Origin: Corynebacterium incognita
GTDB lineage: Bacteria > Actinomycetota > Actinomycetes > Mycobacteriales > Mycobacteriaceae
NCBI RefSeq assembly: GCF_014217255.1
Contig: NZ_CP059404.1
Location: 1,116,001 to 1,180,000 of the forward strand
DNA length: 64,000 nucleotides
Direction of reading: 5' to 3'
Position numbers and translations under genes: made by a program. The notes under the pieces are model-generated. The model was given only the letters and a program-made list of their open reading frames with translations. It ran no database searches and was not told where the DNA came from. This document shows positions 29,926 to 39,021 of this stretch, one piece after another. Numbering within the stretch: position 1 is the first letter of the stretch; every line of letters starts with the position of its first letter.

Positions 29926-31071
29926 ATGAACGGTTCGGGCAATCCCGCAGAAAATTCCTCCACCGCCGGCACGCAACCCTCCGGCAATTCCAGTGTGAAG
30001 GTGGCCATCGTCGGCGTCGGCAACTGCGCCACGTCCCTCATCCAGGGCGTGGAGTTTTATCGCGACGCCAGCACGGAGGAGAAGATCCCGGGGTTGATGC
30101 ACGCCACGCTCGGGAAGTACCACGTTAAAGATGTCGAATTCGTCGCCGCCTTCGACGTCGACGCCGCAAAGGTGGGCAAAGATCTCAGCGAGGCGACAAA
30201 GGCGCCGACGATCTGCACCATTTCCATCGCAGATGTCCCCCACCTGGGCGTGACTGTGCAGCGCGGCCCGACACTCGACGGCTTGGGCGTGCACTACCTG
30301 CAGACCATCGAGGAAGCAGACGCTGCGCCTGTCGACGTCGCGCAGGCCCTTAAGGACGCCGGCGCCGAGGTCGTGGTCTGCTACCTCCCCGTCGGTTCTG
30401 AAGAGGCGGCGAAGTTCTACGCTCAGGCCGCCATCGACGCCGGCTGCGCCTTCGTCAATGCACTCCCAGTATTCATTGCCTCCGACCCGGAATGGGCACA
30501 AAAGTTTGAAGAAGCCGGGCTTCCCATTGTTGGCGATGACATCAAGTCCCAGGTGGGCGCCACAATCACCCACCGGGTGATGGCCAAGCTCTTTGAGGAC
30601 CGCGGCGTGCGCCTGGAGCGCACCATGCAGCTCAATGTGGGCGGCAACATGGACTTCAAGAACATGTTGGACCGCAACCGCTTGGAGTCAAAGAAGATCT
30701 CCAAGACCCAGGCTGTGACCTCAAACCTTACGGACGGGCCCCTGGCTGGCAAGAAAGAAGATCGCAATGTCCACATTGGCCCGTCGGACTACGTGGAGTG
30801 GCTCGATGACCGCAAGTGGGCGTACATCCGACTGGAGGGCTCCGCGTTCGGCGAGGTTCCTCTCAATCTGGAATACAAGTTGGAGGTGTGGGACTCCCCC
30901 AACTCCGCCGGCATCATCATCGACGCGCTCCGCGCCGCCAAGATCGCCTTGGATAGCGAAGTCGCCGGGCCAGTATTTCCTGCCTGCGCTTACCTCATGA
31001 AGTCCCCACCAGTGCAGATGGCCGATGAGAAGGCGCGCGAGGAGTTGGAAAACTTCATCGTCGACCAGTAG
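29926..31071 (+). CDS. ino1: Inositol-1-phosphate synthase
   Basis: The enzyme converts glucose-6-phosphate to 1L-myo-inositol-1-phosphate using NAD. In actinobacteria this feeds phosphatidylinositol, lipoglycans and mycothiol. The 381-aa product starts at ATG 29926 with AAAGGAG upstream, although the frame is open further 5'. A short Gly/Asn/Ser-rich head precedes the Rossmann motif [19 protein letters not shown]. The catalytic half contains [27 protein letters not shown], and ends [12 protein letters not shown]. This is the short bacterial/archaeal-type synthase, shorter than eukaryotic ones. A MarR regulator gene lies 47 nt downstream. Confidence 0.95.
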   Translation: MNGSGNPAENSSTAGTQPSGNSSVKVAIVGVGNCATSLIQGVEFYRDASTEEKIPGLMHATLGKYHVKDVEFVAAFDVDAAKVGKDLSEATKAPTICTISIADVPHLGVTVQRGPTLDGLGVHYLQTIEEADAAPVDVAQALKDAGAEVVVCYLPVGSEEAAKFYAQAAIDAGCAFVNALPVFIASDPEWAQKFEEAGLPIVGDDIKSQVGATITHRVMAKLFEDRGVRLERTMQLNVGGNMDFKNMLDRNRLESKKISKTQAVTSNLTDGPLAGKKEDRNVHIGPSDYVEWLDDRKWAYIRLEGSAFGEVPLNLEYKLEVWDSPNSAGIIIDALRAAKIALDSEVAGPVFPACAYLMKSPPVQMADEKAREELENFIVDQ

Positions 31072-31118
31072 TCCGACTAGTTTCTAGCACAAAATGGAAA
31101 TTAGCTAGGATTGCTGTC

Positions 31119-31646
31119 ATGGACAAAAATATTTCGCCCGACAACAATCCTGCTGCACCGGGGCAGCCGGGCGCCCCCGCGGGAGATTCGGTTCCGCCCA
31201 CCTCCATGGAGGATGCCATGGAACTGGCCACCAAGATCCAGCCCGCCATGAACAAGCTGGTGGTCATCTTTCAGCGCACCACGGAAGGCTCGAGCCTGAC
31301 GTCCTCGCAGGTTTCCATCATGAACCGCCTCAAAGAGGAGGGTGCATGCCGGATTAGCCACGTGGCCTCCATGGAGCTCATCAGGATGCCCACCGCCTCC
31401 AACGCATTGTTGCAGTTGGAAAAGCGCGACTTGGTGTCCCGCGTACGCGATGAGGACGACCGCCGCGGCGTAAAGGTGGCCCTGACGGACAAGGGCCGCC
31501 AGGTCCTCGACGACGTCTCGGAGCAGCGGTCGGAAGCCCTCGCCCGAATCGTCCAATGGCTCGGGCCGGAATATATCAACACCGCCGAGAACCTCGCTGA
31601 GTTGATCAACGAACTCTCCCGCATCTACCGACCCACCCAGCCCTAG
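31119..31646 (+). CDS. MarR-family transcriptional regulator
   Basis: The 175-aa protein has a Pro-rich, probably disordered head of about 30 residues. The winged helix of about residues 45-135 contains LTSSQVSIMNRLKEEG, the recognition region MPTASNALLQLEKRDLVSR and the wing DEDDRRGVKVALTDKGRQ. The helix-turn-helix and DxRR wing are diagnostic of MarR. A -10-like TAGGAT (31106-31111) ends 7 nt before ATG 31119, so the mRNA may be leaderless. It lies between ino1 and a universal-stress gene. Similarity to corynebacterial MalR is possible but unproven. Confidence 0.88.
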   Translation: MDKNISPDNNPAAPGQPGAPAGDSVPPTSMEDAMELATKIQPAMNKLVVIFQRTTEGSSLTSSQVSIMNRLKEEGACRISHVASMELIRMPTASNALLQLEKRDLVSRVRDEDDRRGVKVALTDKGRQVLDDVSEQRSEALARIVQWLGPEYINTAENLAELINELSRIYRPTQP

Positions 31647-31666
31647 CCGGGCTGAGTGTCCTCCTA

Positions 31667-31713
31667 GTTAACCGGTGTTAATCCGCGTTAACTCCAGCGG
31701 GATTTTCCGTTAA
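31667..31713 (+). promoter_or_regulatory. Helically phased GTTAA repeats upstream of usp
   Basis: GTTAA begins at 31667, 31677, 31687 and 31709. The first three are exactly 10 bp apart and the last is 22 bp on, so all lie on roughly one helix face. They stand just upstream of a TAAGCT -10 candidate (31726-31731). This looks like an activator or repressor binding array; the protein is unknown. Confidence 0.5.
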
Positions 31714-31747
31714 AACTGCATGTACTAAGCTAGCTGTAAACATCACT

Positions 31748-32737
31748 ATGGCTAAAGACACCTCTGCTCCGGATTCTGACACCGCGTTGGCGCAGCGCGG
31801 TGTCCCAGCGATCCCGAGGGTATTGATTGCGTGGAGCCCCACGAACTCCAGCGACGCCGCGCTCAACTATGCCGCCTGGCTGGCTCGCACCACCCCCATC
31901 CACATTCGCGTGATTTCTACTCTCGTCCAACCTTGGACCACCACCAGCCTGAGCAAACTCGGTGGCAAGTACAAAAAGTGGTTTAAGAAGGAAGCTGCTG
32001 CTTGCGCTGAACAGGTAGAAAAGGCCCTTCGCGGCGCAGGTATCGCGGAAGAGAACTGGGACGAGGAATTCTCTATCCTCGTCGACGGCTCCTCCAAAGC
32101 CGCGCTACTCACCGCCGCGGCGGAAAACTTCGACGCGGACTTCATCCTGATCGGGCCCGGCGCCGCCGCACCTAAGGGGCGCTTCCTCGCCGGCACAACC
32201 GCCGACACCCTGCTCCACTCCTCCCCCATCCCACTGGGCTTGAGCCCGCGGGCCGCCAAGTTGTCCAAGCACGGTGTGACCCGTGTGAACTTTGCGTTCG
32301 TCGAAGAGCCCGGCAAGAACCTGGAGCTCAGCCAGCTTCCCGGGTTGGAATCCGCGGCCGCCATGGCGTCGCGTTGGAACGTCCCGCTGCGCATCCTCGG
32401 CTTCTCCCCGTCCGGTTTGTTGAGCTCACCCTCGGGTTCCATGGATGTGGCGCAGGCCCTGACCTCGCACTGGAGGGAGACCTCGTTGGCGCTTCTCGAC
32501 GTCGCCAGCGATTTCGTCCTCGATGCGTTCCCCGACCTCGAGGTGGAAACCGACATCGGCTCCGGCAACGGCTGGGCCGGCGCGGTCGACGCCTTGAAAT
32601 GGAAGAAGGGTGACATCATGTGCCTGGACTCCGCGCCGCTCAGTCCTTTCGAGCGCGTTTTCCTCGGTTCCACCACCACCGAGTTTTTGAACCACCTACG
32701 GGTACCGGTGATTATCTACCCCGCGCATACGCGTTAG
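31748..32737 (+). CDS. Universal stress protein with two USP domains
   Basis: The 329-aa protein carries two tandem USP-like domains (about residues 22-165 and 175-325). The first opens RVLIAWSPTNSSDAALNYAAWLA and reaches FILIGPGAAAPKGRFLAGTTADTLLH, resembling the ATP-binding G-x9-G-S/T pattern. The second ends SPFERVFLGSTTTEFLNHL followed by RVPVIIYP, with the better-conserved G-S-T-T loop. It is probably a cytosolic nucleotide-binding stress protein; what it does is unknown. It follows the MarR gene after 101 nt with its own likely promoter. Confidence 0.85.
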   Translation: MAKDTSAPDSDTALAQRGVPAIPRVLIAWSPTNSSDAALNYAAWLARTTPIHIRVISTLVQPWTTTSLSKLGGKYKKWFKKEAAACAEQVEKALRGAGIAEENWDEEFSILVDGSSKAALLTAAAENFDADFILIGPGAAAPKGRFLAGTTADTLLHSSPIPLGLSPRAAKLSKHGVTRVNFAFVEEPGKNLELSQLPGLESAAAMASRWNVPLRILGFSPSGLLSSPSGSMDVAQALTSHWRETSLALLDVASDFVLDAFPDLEVETDIGSGNGWAGAVDALKWKKGDIMCLDSAPLSPFERVFLGSTTTEFLNHLRVPVIIYPAHTR

Positions 32738-32805
32738 GCACAACCGCGTGACCTTTGCCCGCCGTCGCGCCCCATCGCCTTGCGCCGGGCACTAAGCTAA
32801 GAGCC

Positions 32806-33315
32806 ATGTCCTCTTCACCCCGCGATCGCCGCCAGCAGTCCCAACGGCGCCTCGAGCACCCCGAAAACGACTTGTTCGGAGACGCGGATTCCGCCAACCT
32901 TGCTCCCCCGGAGCCGCGCAGCTTCGAGGAACTCGCGCAAGGGGTTGATCCCAAGGTGCAGGCCGAGCTCAATAACCGCTCCACCCGTCAGGCTCAGCTG
33001 TGGGCGGCGGGCACAGTGATCATGTCCGTGCTCGTGGCCTTCGGCCTCGCGCTTGCGTTCCGGCTCGTCGGCGGCGAGCGCTGCGATAGCGGCGAAGGGG
33101 TCTGGCTGTGCACCCGCTCCCAGCAGCTGTGGTGGGCCGGGCTGACCAGCATCCCGCCCATCGTCGGCGCCATCGGCTGCGGCGTCATCATGGTGCACAA
33201 GCTGAAGTCTTACGTGCGCTGGCGCTCCTGGATGGGCTTCTTCTGGTTCCTCGTCCCGCACTGCATGGGGTGGCTGTTGGCCACCATCATGGTCTTCGTG
33301 GACGCGACGAGCTAG
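32806..33315 (+). CDS. Small membrane protein, actinobacterial conserved hypothetical (169 aa)
   Basis: The start ATG 32806 lies 7 nt after a TAAGCT -10-like box, suggesting a leaderless mRNA; an earlier in-frame start is less likely. An acidic/basic cytosolic head (about 65 residues, [19 protein letters not shown]) is followed by three hydrophobic segments near residues 68-88, 104-126 and 137-163. A Cys pair ([10 protein letters not shown]) sits in the first external loop and could form a disulfide. Family not recognised. Its stop overlaps that of the convergent trhO gene within a shared CTAG. Confidence 0.7.
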   Translation: MSSSPRDRRQQSQRRLEHPENDLFGDADSANLAPPEPRSFEELAQGVDPKVQAELNNRSTRQAQLWAAGTVIMSVLVAFGLALAFRLVGGERCDSGEGVWLCTRSQQLWWAGLTSIPPIVGAIGCGVIMVHKLKSYVRWRSWMGFFWFLVPHCMGWLLATIMVFVDATS

Positions 33316-34247
33316 GCGCCCTGCTTCGCGGCGAGTTCGCTGGCGACCGCGGCGCAGTCTTCCCGGCCGCAGTGTGAGGTGCGCACGTCAGCGGCGCACT
33401 CGTCACAGATGAGCACCTGTTGGCGGCACGTGTCTTCGTTCACGCAGTTGACGAACTTATTGTTCCCCTTGCCGCAATGGATGCAGTGACCAAGCTGCAC
33501 GAATCCGGGGTCCTCAGTGCCGATGCCGAACTCGGTGTGCATGCGCTTGTCAAAGACGTAGAGGGAGCCTTCCCACAGGCCGTCGTTGCCGTACTTCTCG
33601 CCGTAGCGAACGATGCCGCCGTCGATTTGGTAGACCTCTTTGAAGCCGCGATTCTTCATGAGCGCGGACAAGATCTCGCAGCGGATACCACCGGTGCAGT
33701 AGGAGACCACCGGCTTGTCTTTCATCCAGTCGTACTTGCCGGACTCTAGTTCCGCAATGAAGTCGTGCGTGGTGGTCACATCGGGCACCACGGCGTCTTT
33801 AAACTTTCCGATCTCCGCTTCCATGGCGTTGCGACCATCAAAGAAGACCACGTCGTCGCCGCGTTCCTCAACCAGTGTGTTCACTTCTTCGGGCTTGAGG
33901 TGCACGCCTCCGCCGACGACGCCGTTCTCGTCCACCTTGAGCTCCCCCGGCGCACCGAAGGCCACGATCTCATCGCGCACCTTCACGGACAGGCGCGGGA
34001 AGTCCTCGGCGCCGCCCTCGGACCATTTGAATTCCATCGCCCCAAAGTATTCTTTGGTCTTCTTCACGTATTCCTTGCAGGCGTCAATATCTCCGCCGAC
34101 TGTGCCGTTGATGCCGTGCTCGGAAATCAGGATTCGACCGTTGAGGCCGAGGCGTTCGCACAGTTCGCGCTGCCACAGCATCACGGCCTTGGGGTCGCTG
34201 ATGGGGAGGAACTTGTAATACAGGAGGATCTTCGAAAGGCGCTGCAT
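33312..34247 (-). CDS. trhO: TrhO-type rhodanese (tRNA uridine(34) hydroxylase)
   Basis: TrhO (YceA/UPF0176) hydroxylates tRNA U34 with O2. The start ATG 34247 ([16 protein letters not shown]) gives 311 aa, the family's usual length; the frame stays open upstream. An N-terminal acylphosphatase-like domain contains [16 protein letters not shown]. The rhodanese domain has [15 protein letters not shown] and the active-site loop [10 protein letters not shown] (Cys). A Cys-rich C-terminus (CIHCG, CDEC, CGREDC) probably binds zinc. A large palindrome lies 150 nt upstream (34398-34436). Confidence 0.9.
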   Translation of the reverse strand: MQRLSKILLYYKFLPISDPKAVMLWQRELCERLGLNGRILISEHGINGTVGGDIDACKEYVKKTKEYFGAMEFKWSEGGAEDFPRLSVKVRDEIVAFGAPGELKVDENGVVGGGVHLKPEEVNTLVEERGDDVVFFDGRNAMEAEIGKFKDAVVPDVTTTHDFIAELESGKYDWMKDKPVVSYCTGGIRCEILSALMKNRGFKEVYQIDGGIVRYGEKYGNDGLWEGSLYVFDKRMHTEFGIGTEDPGFVQLGHCIHCGKGNNKFVNCVNEDTCRQQVLICDECAADVRTSHCGREDCAAVASELAAKQGA

Positions 34248-34397
34248 AGCTTTCGATCCTAGTCCCCGAGCCCCATAAAGAAAATCACCGTTACCTGCAG
34301 TGATGTTCAACACTATCCTCGTTGTCTTCGGGGTTTCCCCCACGGACGCAGTGCACACGCCACGTTACAACCTAGCGCTTAAGTGGTCGCCGGGAAG

Positions 34398-34436
34398 CAA
34401 TCTATCGTAACTTAAGCCTTAAGTTGCGATAGATTG
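34398..34436. repeat. Near-perfect 39-bp palindrome
   Basis: Two 19-nt arms (34398-34416 and 34418-34436) flank a single central base with one mismatch. The left arm is CAATCTATCGTAACTTAAG. It is AT-rich, has no T run, and stands 44 nt after the DUF1846 stop and about 150 nt before trhO. It could be a regulator site, a terminator-like hairpin or a recombination site. Confidence 0.7.
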
Positions 34437-34479
34437 TCGACCTGCAACCAGATAACTCATCACTGAGAGGCACCGCGGC

Positions 34480-35970
34480 TTACTTCCTAAACAAAGCCTT
34501 CTTCGCGAACTTCGGCTCCGAGGTCACCAGCACGCCGAGGTTACGGAAGATGCCTTCATCCACCGAACCCAGGATGGTGGTGGTGTGGATATCGCAGCCG
34601 CGCAGGTTCTGCAGTTGCTGCAGAGCCAGCCGCGCATTCTCGTCAGTGCCTGCAGAAACAGACAGCGCAATCAGTACTTCGTCGGTGTGCAGACGCGGGT
34701 TACGGGAGCCCAGGTGCTCGGTCTTGAGCGTCTGAATCGGCTCGATCGACTCTGGCGACAGCAGGTGCAATTCGTCGTCGATTTTGGCGAGCTTCTTGAG
34801 CGCGTTGAGTACGACGGCCGCGGAACATCCCAACAGTGGGGAGGTCTTGCCGGTGACGATCGAGCCGTCGGCTAGCTGCAGCGCGGCGGCAGGGCCGCCG
34901 GTTTCCTCCGCCAGCTGGTTCGCCGGGGTCACCACGGCACGCATTTCCTTGTCCAGATCCAGGCGGCCCATGACCATGGCCACGCGATCGGAGAAGGTGG
35001 AGTCCAGCTCGTTGCGGGCCTCGTTCACCAGTTCCTTGTAGTAGCGGCGAATAATTTCCTGGCGGGAGGCCTCGGCGCATGCCTCGTTGTCAGTAATGCA
35101 GTAGCCCGCCATGTTCACGCCCATGTCCGTGGGTGACTTATACGGCGAGGACCCGGTGAGCTTCTCCAGCATGTTCTTCAACAGGGGGAACGCCTCAACG
35201 TCGCGGTTGTAGCTGGTGACCTTCTCCTCGTATTCCGCGAGGTGGTAGGGGTCAATGACGTTGCGGTCATCCAGGTCCACCGTGGCCGCCTCGTAGGCCT
35301 CGTTGACTGGGTGGTTGAGCGGCAGGTTCCAGATGGGGAAGGTCTCAAACTTGGCGTAACCGGCGTCGATGCCGCGCTTGTGGTCGTGGTAGACCTGCGA
35401 CAGGCAGGTGGCCATCTTGCCGGAGCCCGGCCCTGGGGCGGTGACCACGATGACGTCGCGCGTGGTCTCCACGTATTCGTTGCGGCCAAAGCCGTCTTCG
35501 CTGACCACCAGGCGAGTATTCGAGGGGTAGCCGGGGATGCTGTAGTGCGTGGCCACCTTCAAGCCCAGGCGTTCCAAGCGCTCGCGGAAGGCCTTAGCAA
35601 TGGTGTTGTCGTCCTCCATGCGGGTCATCACCACGTTATCCACCAGGAAGCCCTGCCCCCGGAAGGCGTCGATGAGGCGGAGCACGTCCTCTTCATAAGG
35701 AATGCCCAAGTCCGCGCGAATCTTCTGGCGCTGCAGGTCTTGGGCATTGAGGCAGATGAGGATCTCCAGCTCGTCTTTGAGCTGTTCCAGCATCACGATC
35801 TTGTTGTCCGGGCTGAATCCCGGGAGGACTCGGGAGGCATGCATGTCGTCGAAGAGCTTGCCGCCCATCTCCAGGTAGAGCTTGCCGCCGATGTCCTCGC
35901 GGCGGGCACCGATGTGCTCCGACTGCATCTGGATATATTTCTCGCGGTCAAAGCCGATCTTGTGCGTCAT
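34480..35970 (-). CDS. DUF1846 family protein
   Basis: The 496-aa protein begins [20 protein letters not shown] and contains [47 protein letters not shown], and [22 protein letters not shown], all DUF1846 hallmarks. The GPGSGKM loop resembles a P-loop, so nucleotide binding is likely. The family has structural data but no settled reaction that I can name with confidence. Length is normal. It is monocistronic, upstream of trhO in the same direction, with 232 nt and a large palindrome between them. The upstream region carries an orphan terminator. Confidence 0.88.
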   Translation of the reverse strand: MTHKIGFDREKYIQMQSEHIGARREDIGGKLYLEMGGKLFDDMHASRVLPGFSPDNKIVMLEQLKDELEILICLNAQDLQRQKIRADLGIPYEEDVLRLIDAFRGQGFLVDNVVMTRMEDDNTIAKAFRERLERLGLKVATHYSIPGYPSNTRLVVSEDGFGRNEYVETTRDVIVVTAPGPGSGKMATCLSQVYHDHKRGIDAGYAKFETFPIWNLPLNHPVNEAYEAATVDLDDRNVIDPYHLAEYEEKVTSYNRDVEAFPLLKNMLEKLTGSSPYKSPTDMGVNMAGYCITDNEACAEASRQEIIRRYYKELVNEARNELDSTFSDRVAMVMGRLDLDKEMRAVVTPANQLAEETGGPAAALQLADGSIVTGKTSPLLGCSAAVVLNALKKLAKIDDELHLLSPESIEPIQTLKTEHLGSRNPRLHTDEVLIALSVSAGTDENARLALQQLQNLRGCDIHTTTILGSVDEGIFRNLGVLVTSEPKFAKKALFRK

Positions 35971-36420
35971 ACGTTGCGTTCCTGCCTCGCGTGCGCGCTG
36001 TCCTGCGCGCTGTCAATATTCCGCACGCCGAGTCTAGTCCCCTTGATCAGGTTTTTAGCAAAACAAACCCCGCGGCGATAAATAAATATCAAGCCGCGGG
36101 GTTCGTCCACTCTCTCTCAGGGCGGTGAAGTTTAGGGCCATTCGCCAGGGCCACTCCCCACCACCGAGCTCAAAAGATGCCTCAAGGGAACTCGGTGCTG
36201 GGAACTTAACTGAAATTCCGGACGGATTCGCAACTATCCGCCGCTGACAATTATTTAAGCGGTTCAACCTTGAAAAGGCCTGAATGCCCACTGCAATTTT
36301 TTAGCCAAGTTGGTTACTGGTTGGGCACCATGGAGTAACAAAAGGGTCTCACAACACTTAGTTCACCCTTATTTCAGCCACCTGGGCTGGTCTTTTGACC
36401 CACGGGCTAGACTAAAGCCC
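35971..36420. other. Intergenic region with orphan terminator
   Basis: This 450-nt gap between DUF1846 and nei has no convincing gene. A minus-strand frame at 36055-36291 exists but has no ribosome site or family. A minus-oriented terminator lies at 36066-36103. The right end carries the -10-like TAGACT of nei (36408-36413), 7 nt before its ATG. Confidence 0.5.
36057..36103 (-). terminator. Orphan terminator upstream of DUF1846
   Basis: AACCCCGCGGC / GCCGCGGGGTT (36066-36076 with 36093-36103) form a perfect 11-bp stem with a 16-nt AT loop. On the minus strand the hairpin is followed by TGTTTTG. No gene is annotated upstream on that strand, so it would end a small RNA or attenuate DUF1846 transcription. 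Confidence 0.6.
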
Positions 36421-37233
36421 ATGCCAGAAGGACACGTCATTCACCGCCTTGCCAACATTCTGAACGCGGAGTTTCGCAGCTCCCCGGTGGCCGTGTCCAG
36501 CCCGCAAGGGCGTTGTGCGGCCGAGGCAGCGCTTCTCGACGGCACGCGCATCGACTACGCGGAGGCACGCGGCAAACACCTGTTCATCCACTTCGCCGCC
36601 AACGTCCCGGAGCACATCGTCTACATCCACCTTGGTCTCATCGGCTCTTTGCGCTTCGAAGACCCCGAATCCAGCTGGGGCCAGCAGCGCCTCCGCATCG
36701 CCACCGCGACCCAAGCCGCTATCCTCCGCGGTCCGCAGTGGTGCCGGGCCATTACCGACGACGAGTATAGCCTCGCACTCAGCAAGATCGGCGAGGATCC
36801 CATCCGCGATGACGCCGACCCCGAGGCACTGTGGCCGCGGGTGCACCGCTCGCGCCGCAGCATCGCGTCACTTCTCATGGACCAGAAACTGTTCGCCGGA
36901 GTGGGCAATATCTACCGCGCCGAAACACTGTTCCGCCAAGGGCTTTCACCATTTATTTCCGGCAGCAACCTCGACCGCGCCAACTTCGACGCCATCTGGG
37001 ACGACCTCACCACCCTCATGGCCCAGGGCGTTATCGACGGCCGCATCGACACCGTGCGCCCCGAACACACCCCGGAGGCCATGGGGCGCGCCCCGCGCAA
37101 AGACGATCACGGCGGCGAAGTCTACGTCTACCGTCGCGCGGGCTTGCCCTGTTACCAATGCGGCACACCCATCGCCGTGCAGACCATGGAGGGGCGCAAC
37201 CTGTTCTGGTGCCCCACCTGCCAGCCCCAGTAA
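36421..37233 (+). CDS. nei: Fpg/Nei-family DNA glycosylase, Nei1 type
   Basis: The enzyme excises oxidised bases and nicks the abasic site. The 270-aa product begins MPEGHVIHRLA, with the catalytic Pro1 (after Met removal) and Glu2. The family helix LLMDQKLFAGVGNIYRAETLF is present, and the zinc finger is CYQCGTPIAVQTMEGRNLFWCPTC. MPEGH and the SSPQGR phrase favour the Nei1 branch over Fpg. TAGACT ends 7 nt before ATG 36421, so translation is probably leaderless. Nnr follows after 30 nt, making a likely operon. Confidence 0.93.
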   Translation: MPEGHVIHRLANILNAEFRSSPVAVSSPQGRCAAEAALLDGTRIDYAEARGKHLFIHFAANVPEHIVYIHLGLIGSLRFEDPESSWGQQRLRIATATQAAILRGPQWCRAITDDEYSLALSKIGEDPIRDDADPEALWPRVHRSRRSIASLLMDQKLFAGVGNIYRAETLFRQGLSPFISGSNLDRANFDAIWDDLTTLMAQGVIDGRIDTVRPEHTPEAMGRAPRKDDHGGEVYVYRRAGLPCYQCGTPIAVQTMEGRNLFWCPTCQPQ

Positions 37234-37263
37234 ACCTTGTGAAACCCCGGTACGTTGGGAACC

Positions 37264-39021
37264 ATGTTCCCCGCTTACTCTGTCGAAGACATCCGCCGCG
37301 CCGAAGCCGCGCTGCTTCGAGCTGAAGAGTCCGAGGACCAGCTCATGCAAGTCGCCGCCAGCGCCGTTGCCGACGTCGCGAGGGTGATGCACGCCGCCCA
37401 CAGCCCGCGCCTGCCTTCCAACGGTGACGTGCTCATCCTCGCCGGACCGGGTGGCAACGGCGGCGATGGCCTGTACGCCGGCGCGGCGCTGGCGCTGCGC
37501 GGATTAAGCGTCAGCGCCCTACTCGTCGCCGACGACGGTACTGCGCACCCGCGGGCACTCGACACCTTCCGCGCAGCCGGCGGTACGGTCTTAAGCCCCG
37601 ATGACAACCCCCGGTTGGCAGCACTGGAACACGCCCTCATCATCGACGCCATCGCTGGGCTCGGTTCCGCGCGGCCCCTCGGTCCTGCTGCGCACGACGT
37701 AATGAAGGCAGCCGCGTTCACCGCACAACCCATCCTCGCTATTGATATGCCCACCGGCATCGACGCAGATTCCGGCGAGCGTGCCGAGCGCTACGTCACC
37801 GCCGACGTCACCGTGACCTTCGGCGGCCTGAAGACCGGCCAGCTCGTGGCGCCCGAGTGCGGCGAGATCCTCATCGCGGACTTATCTCTGCCGGGAACCG
37901 AGCGTGGATTCGGCAGTATTCTCGCGGGTGCTTGTGGTACGGACTTCGAGCCCCTGGGCCTTTTCGGATACTTGCCCACGATCCAGGCGCCTTTCGATTG
38001 GTCACTTCTCACCAATACTCTCCCACCGGCCCCGGGCAAAGACATCTTTAGCGATGCCCCGTTTTGCATCGTCTCCACCCGGGAAACCTACACCTCCATC
38101 AAGGGCGTGGAGCCGGGACTCCGGGACGACAAGTACACCGGTGGGGTGACCACCGTGATGGCGGGCAGTGACACCTACCCTGGCGCGGGTGTCCTGGCCG
38201 TAGCGGGCGCTGTGCGGGCCACTGCGGCCATGGTGCGCGCGGTGAGTTCGCAGCCCGAACTCGTCGTCCAGCGCTTCCCCGAAGTGGTATTGCACCGATC
38301 GCTTGTCGACGCGGGGCGAGCCCAAGCGCTAGTCATCGGCCCCGGCCGCGGCACGGACGACGCGGCCCGGAAGGAACTGGAGTTGGCGCTTGGCCAGCCG
38401 GTGCCGATCGTGGTGGACGCCGATGCGCTAACTCTATTGGCTGAGTACGCCGACTTGCGAGAGCTGCTCGCCCAACGCGGCACCCCGGCCGTTCTCACCC
38501 CGCACGCTGGGGAGTTTGCTCGGCTGTACGACGCCGTATTCGGCGAAGCCGCGGGCGCCGACGACACAGTGTCCCTCGCTCAGCGCATTCGTCGGCTAGC
38601 AACGCAACTCGGGGTCGTCCTGGTCTACAAGGGCCGAATCACCTGCGTGTGCTCACCGGACGGTTTCTTTGTCGCGTCTAATGCCGGCACATCCTTTGCC
38701 GCCACCCCCGGCTCCGGCGATGTGCTCACGGGGCTCATAGGTGCCTTCGTCGCCCAGCTCCACGCCGACGACCTGGCGCGCGCGCAGAGTTATTCGCTGT
38801 ACATGGAAGAACTACCTGAGTTCAGCGTCACTGATTTAGACAGCGCGCGCTCCAGCGCGGTGTCCGCCGCGGTGAGCAAGGCGGTGGACGTGCATGCCTA
38901 CGCCGCCGCGGTCGCTGCCACCACGCCCGATGGGATGGGACCGACCTCCGCGCTGCGCATCGCCGAGGCGATCCCGCAGGCCATCGCGAAGATCAACTCC
39001 GCTCATCCGGCGCGTCGCTAG
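37264..39021 (+). CDS. nnr: Bifunctional NAD(P)H-hydrate repair enzyme (epimerase/dehydratase)
   Basis: The enzyme repairs hydrated NAD(P)H: the N-terminal NnrE domain epimerises NAD(P)HX and the C-terminal NnrD domain dehydrates it with ADP or ATP. ATG 37264 gives 585 aa, normal for the fusion. The NnrE half (about 1-215) has LILAGPGGNGGDGLYAGAAL and IDMPTGIDADSG. The NnrD half (about 260-585) has ALVIGPGRG, VVDADALTLL, VLTPHAGEFARL, VYKGRITCV and ATPGSGDVLTGLIGAF. The GSGD motif is the usual GTGD. It shares a CTAG with convergent hrtA at the stop. Confidence 0.92.
   Translation: MFPAYSVEDIRRAEAALLRAEESEDQLMQVAASAVADVARVMHAAHSPRLPSNGDVLILAGPGGNGGDGLYAGAALALRGLSVSALLVADDGTAHPRALDTFRAAGGTVLSPDDNPRLAALEHALIIDAIAGLGSARPLGPAAHDVMKAAAFTAQPILAIDMPTGIDADSGERAERYVTADVTVTFGGLKTGQLVAPECGEILIADLSLPGTERGFGSILAGACGTDFEPLGLFGYLPTIQAPFDWSLLTNTLPPAPGKDIFSDAPFCIVSTRETYTSIKGVEPGLRDDKYTGGVTTVMAGSDTYPGAGVLAVAGAVRATAAMVRAVSSQPELVVQRFPEVVLHRSLVDAGRAQALVIGPGRGTDDAARKELELALGQPVPIVVDADALTLLAEYADLRELLAQRGTPAVLTPHAGEFARLYDAVFGEAAGADDTVSLAQRIRRLATQLGVVLVYKGRITCVCSPDGFFVASNAGTSFAATPGSGDVLTGLIGAFVAQLHADDLARAQSYSLYMEELPEFSVTDLDSARSSAVSAAVSKAVDVHAYAAAVAATTPDGMGPTSALRIAEAIPQAIAKINSAHPARR

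Noticed and set aside
36055-36291. 78-aa minus-strand frame in the DUF1846-nei gap
   Set aside because: No family or ribosome site; its end overlaps the terminator stem. Kept only as context for a possible small RNA.
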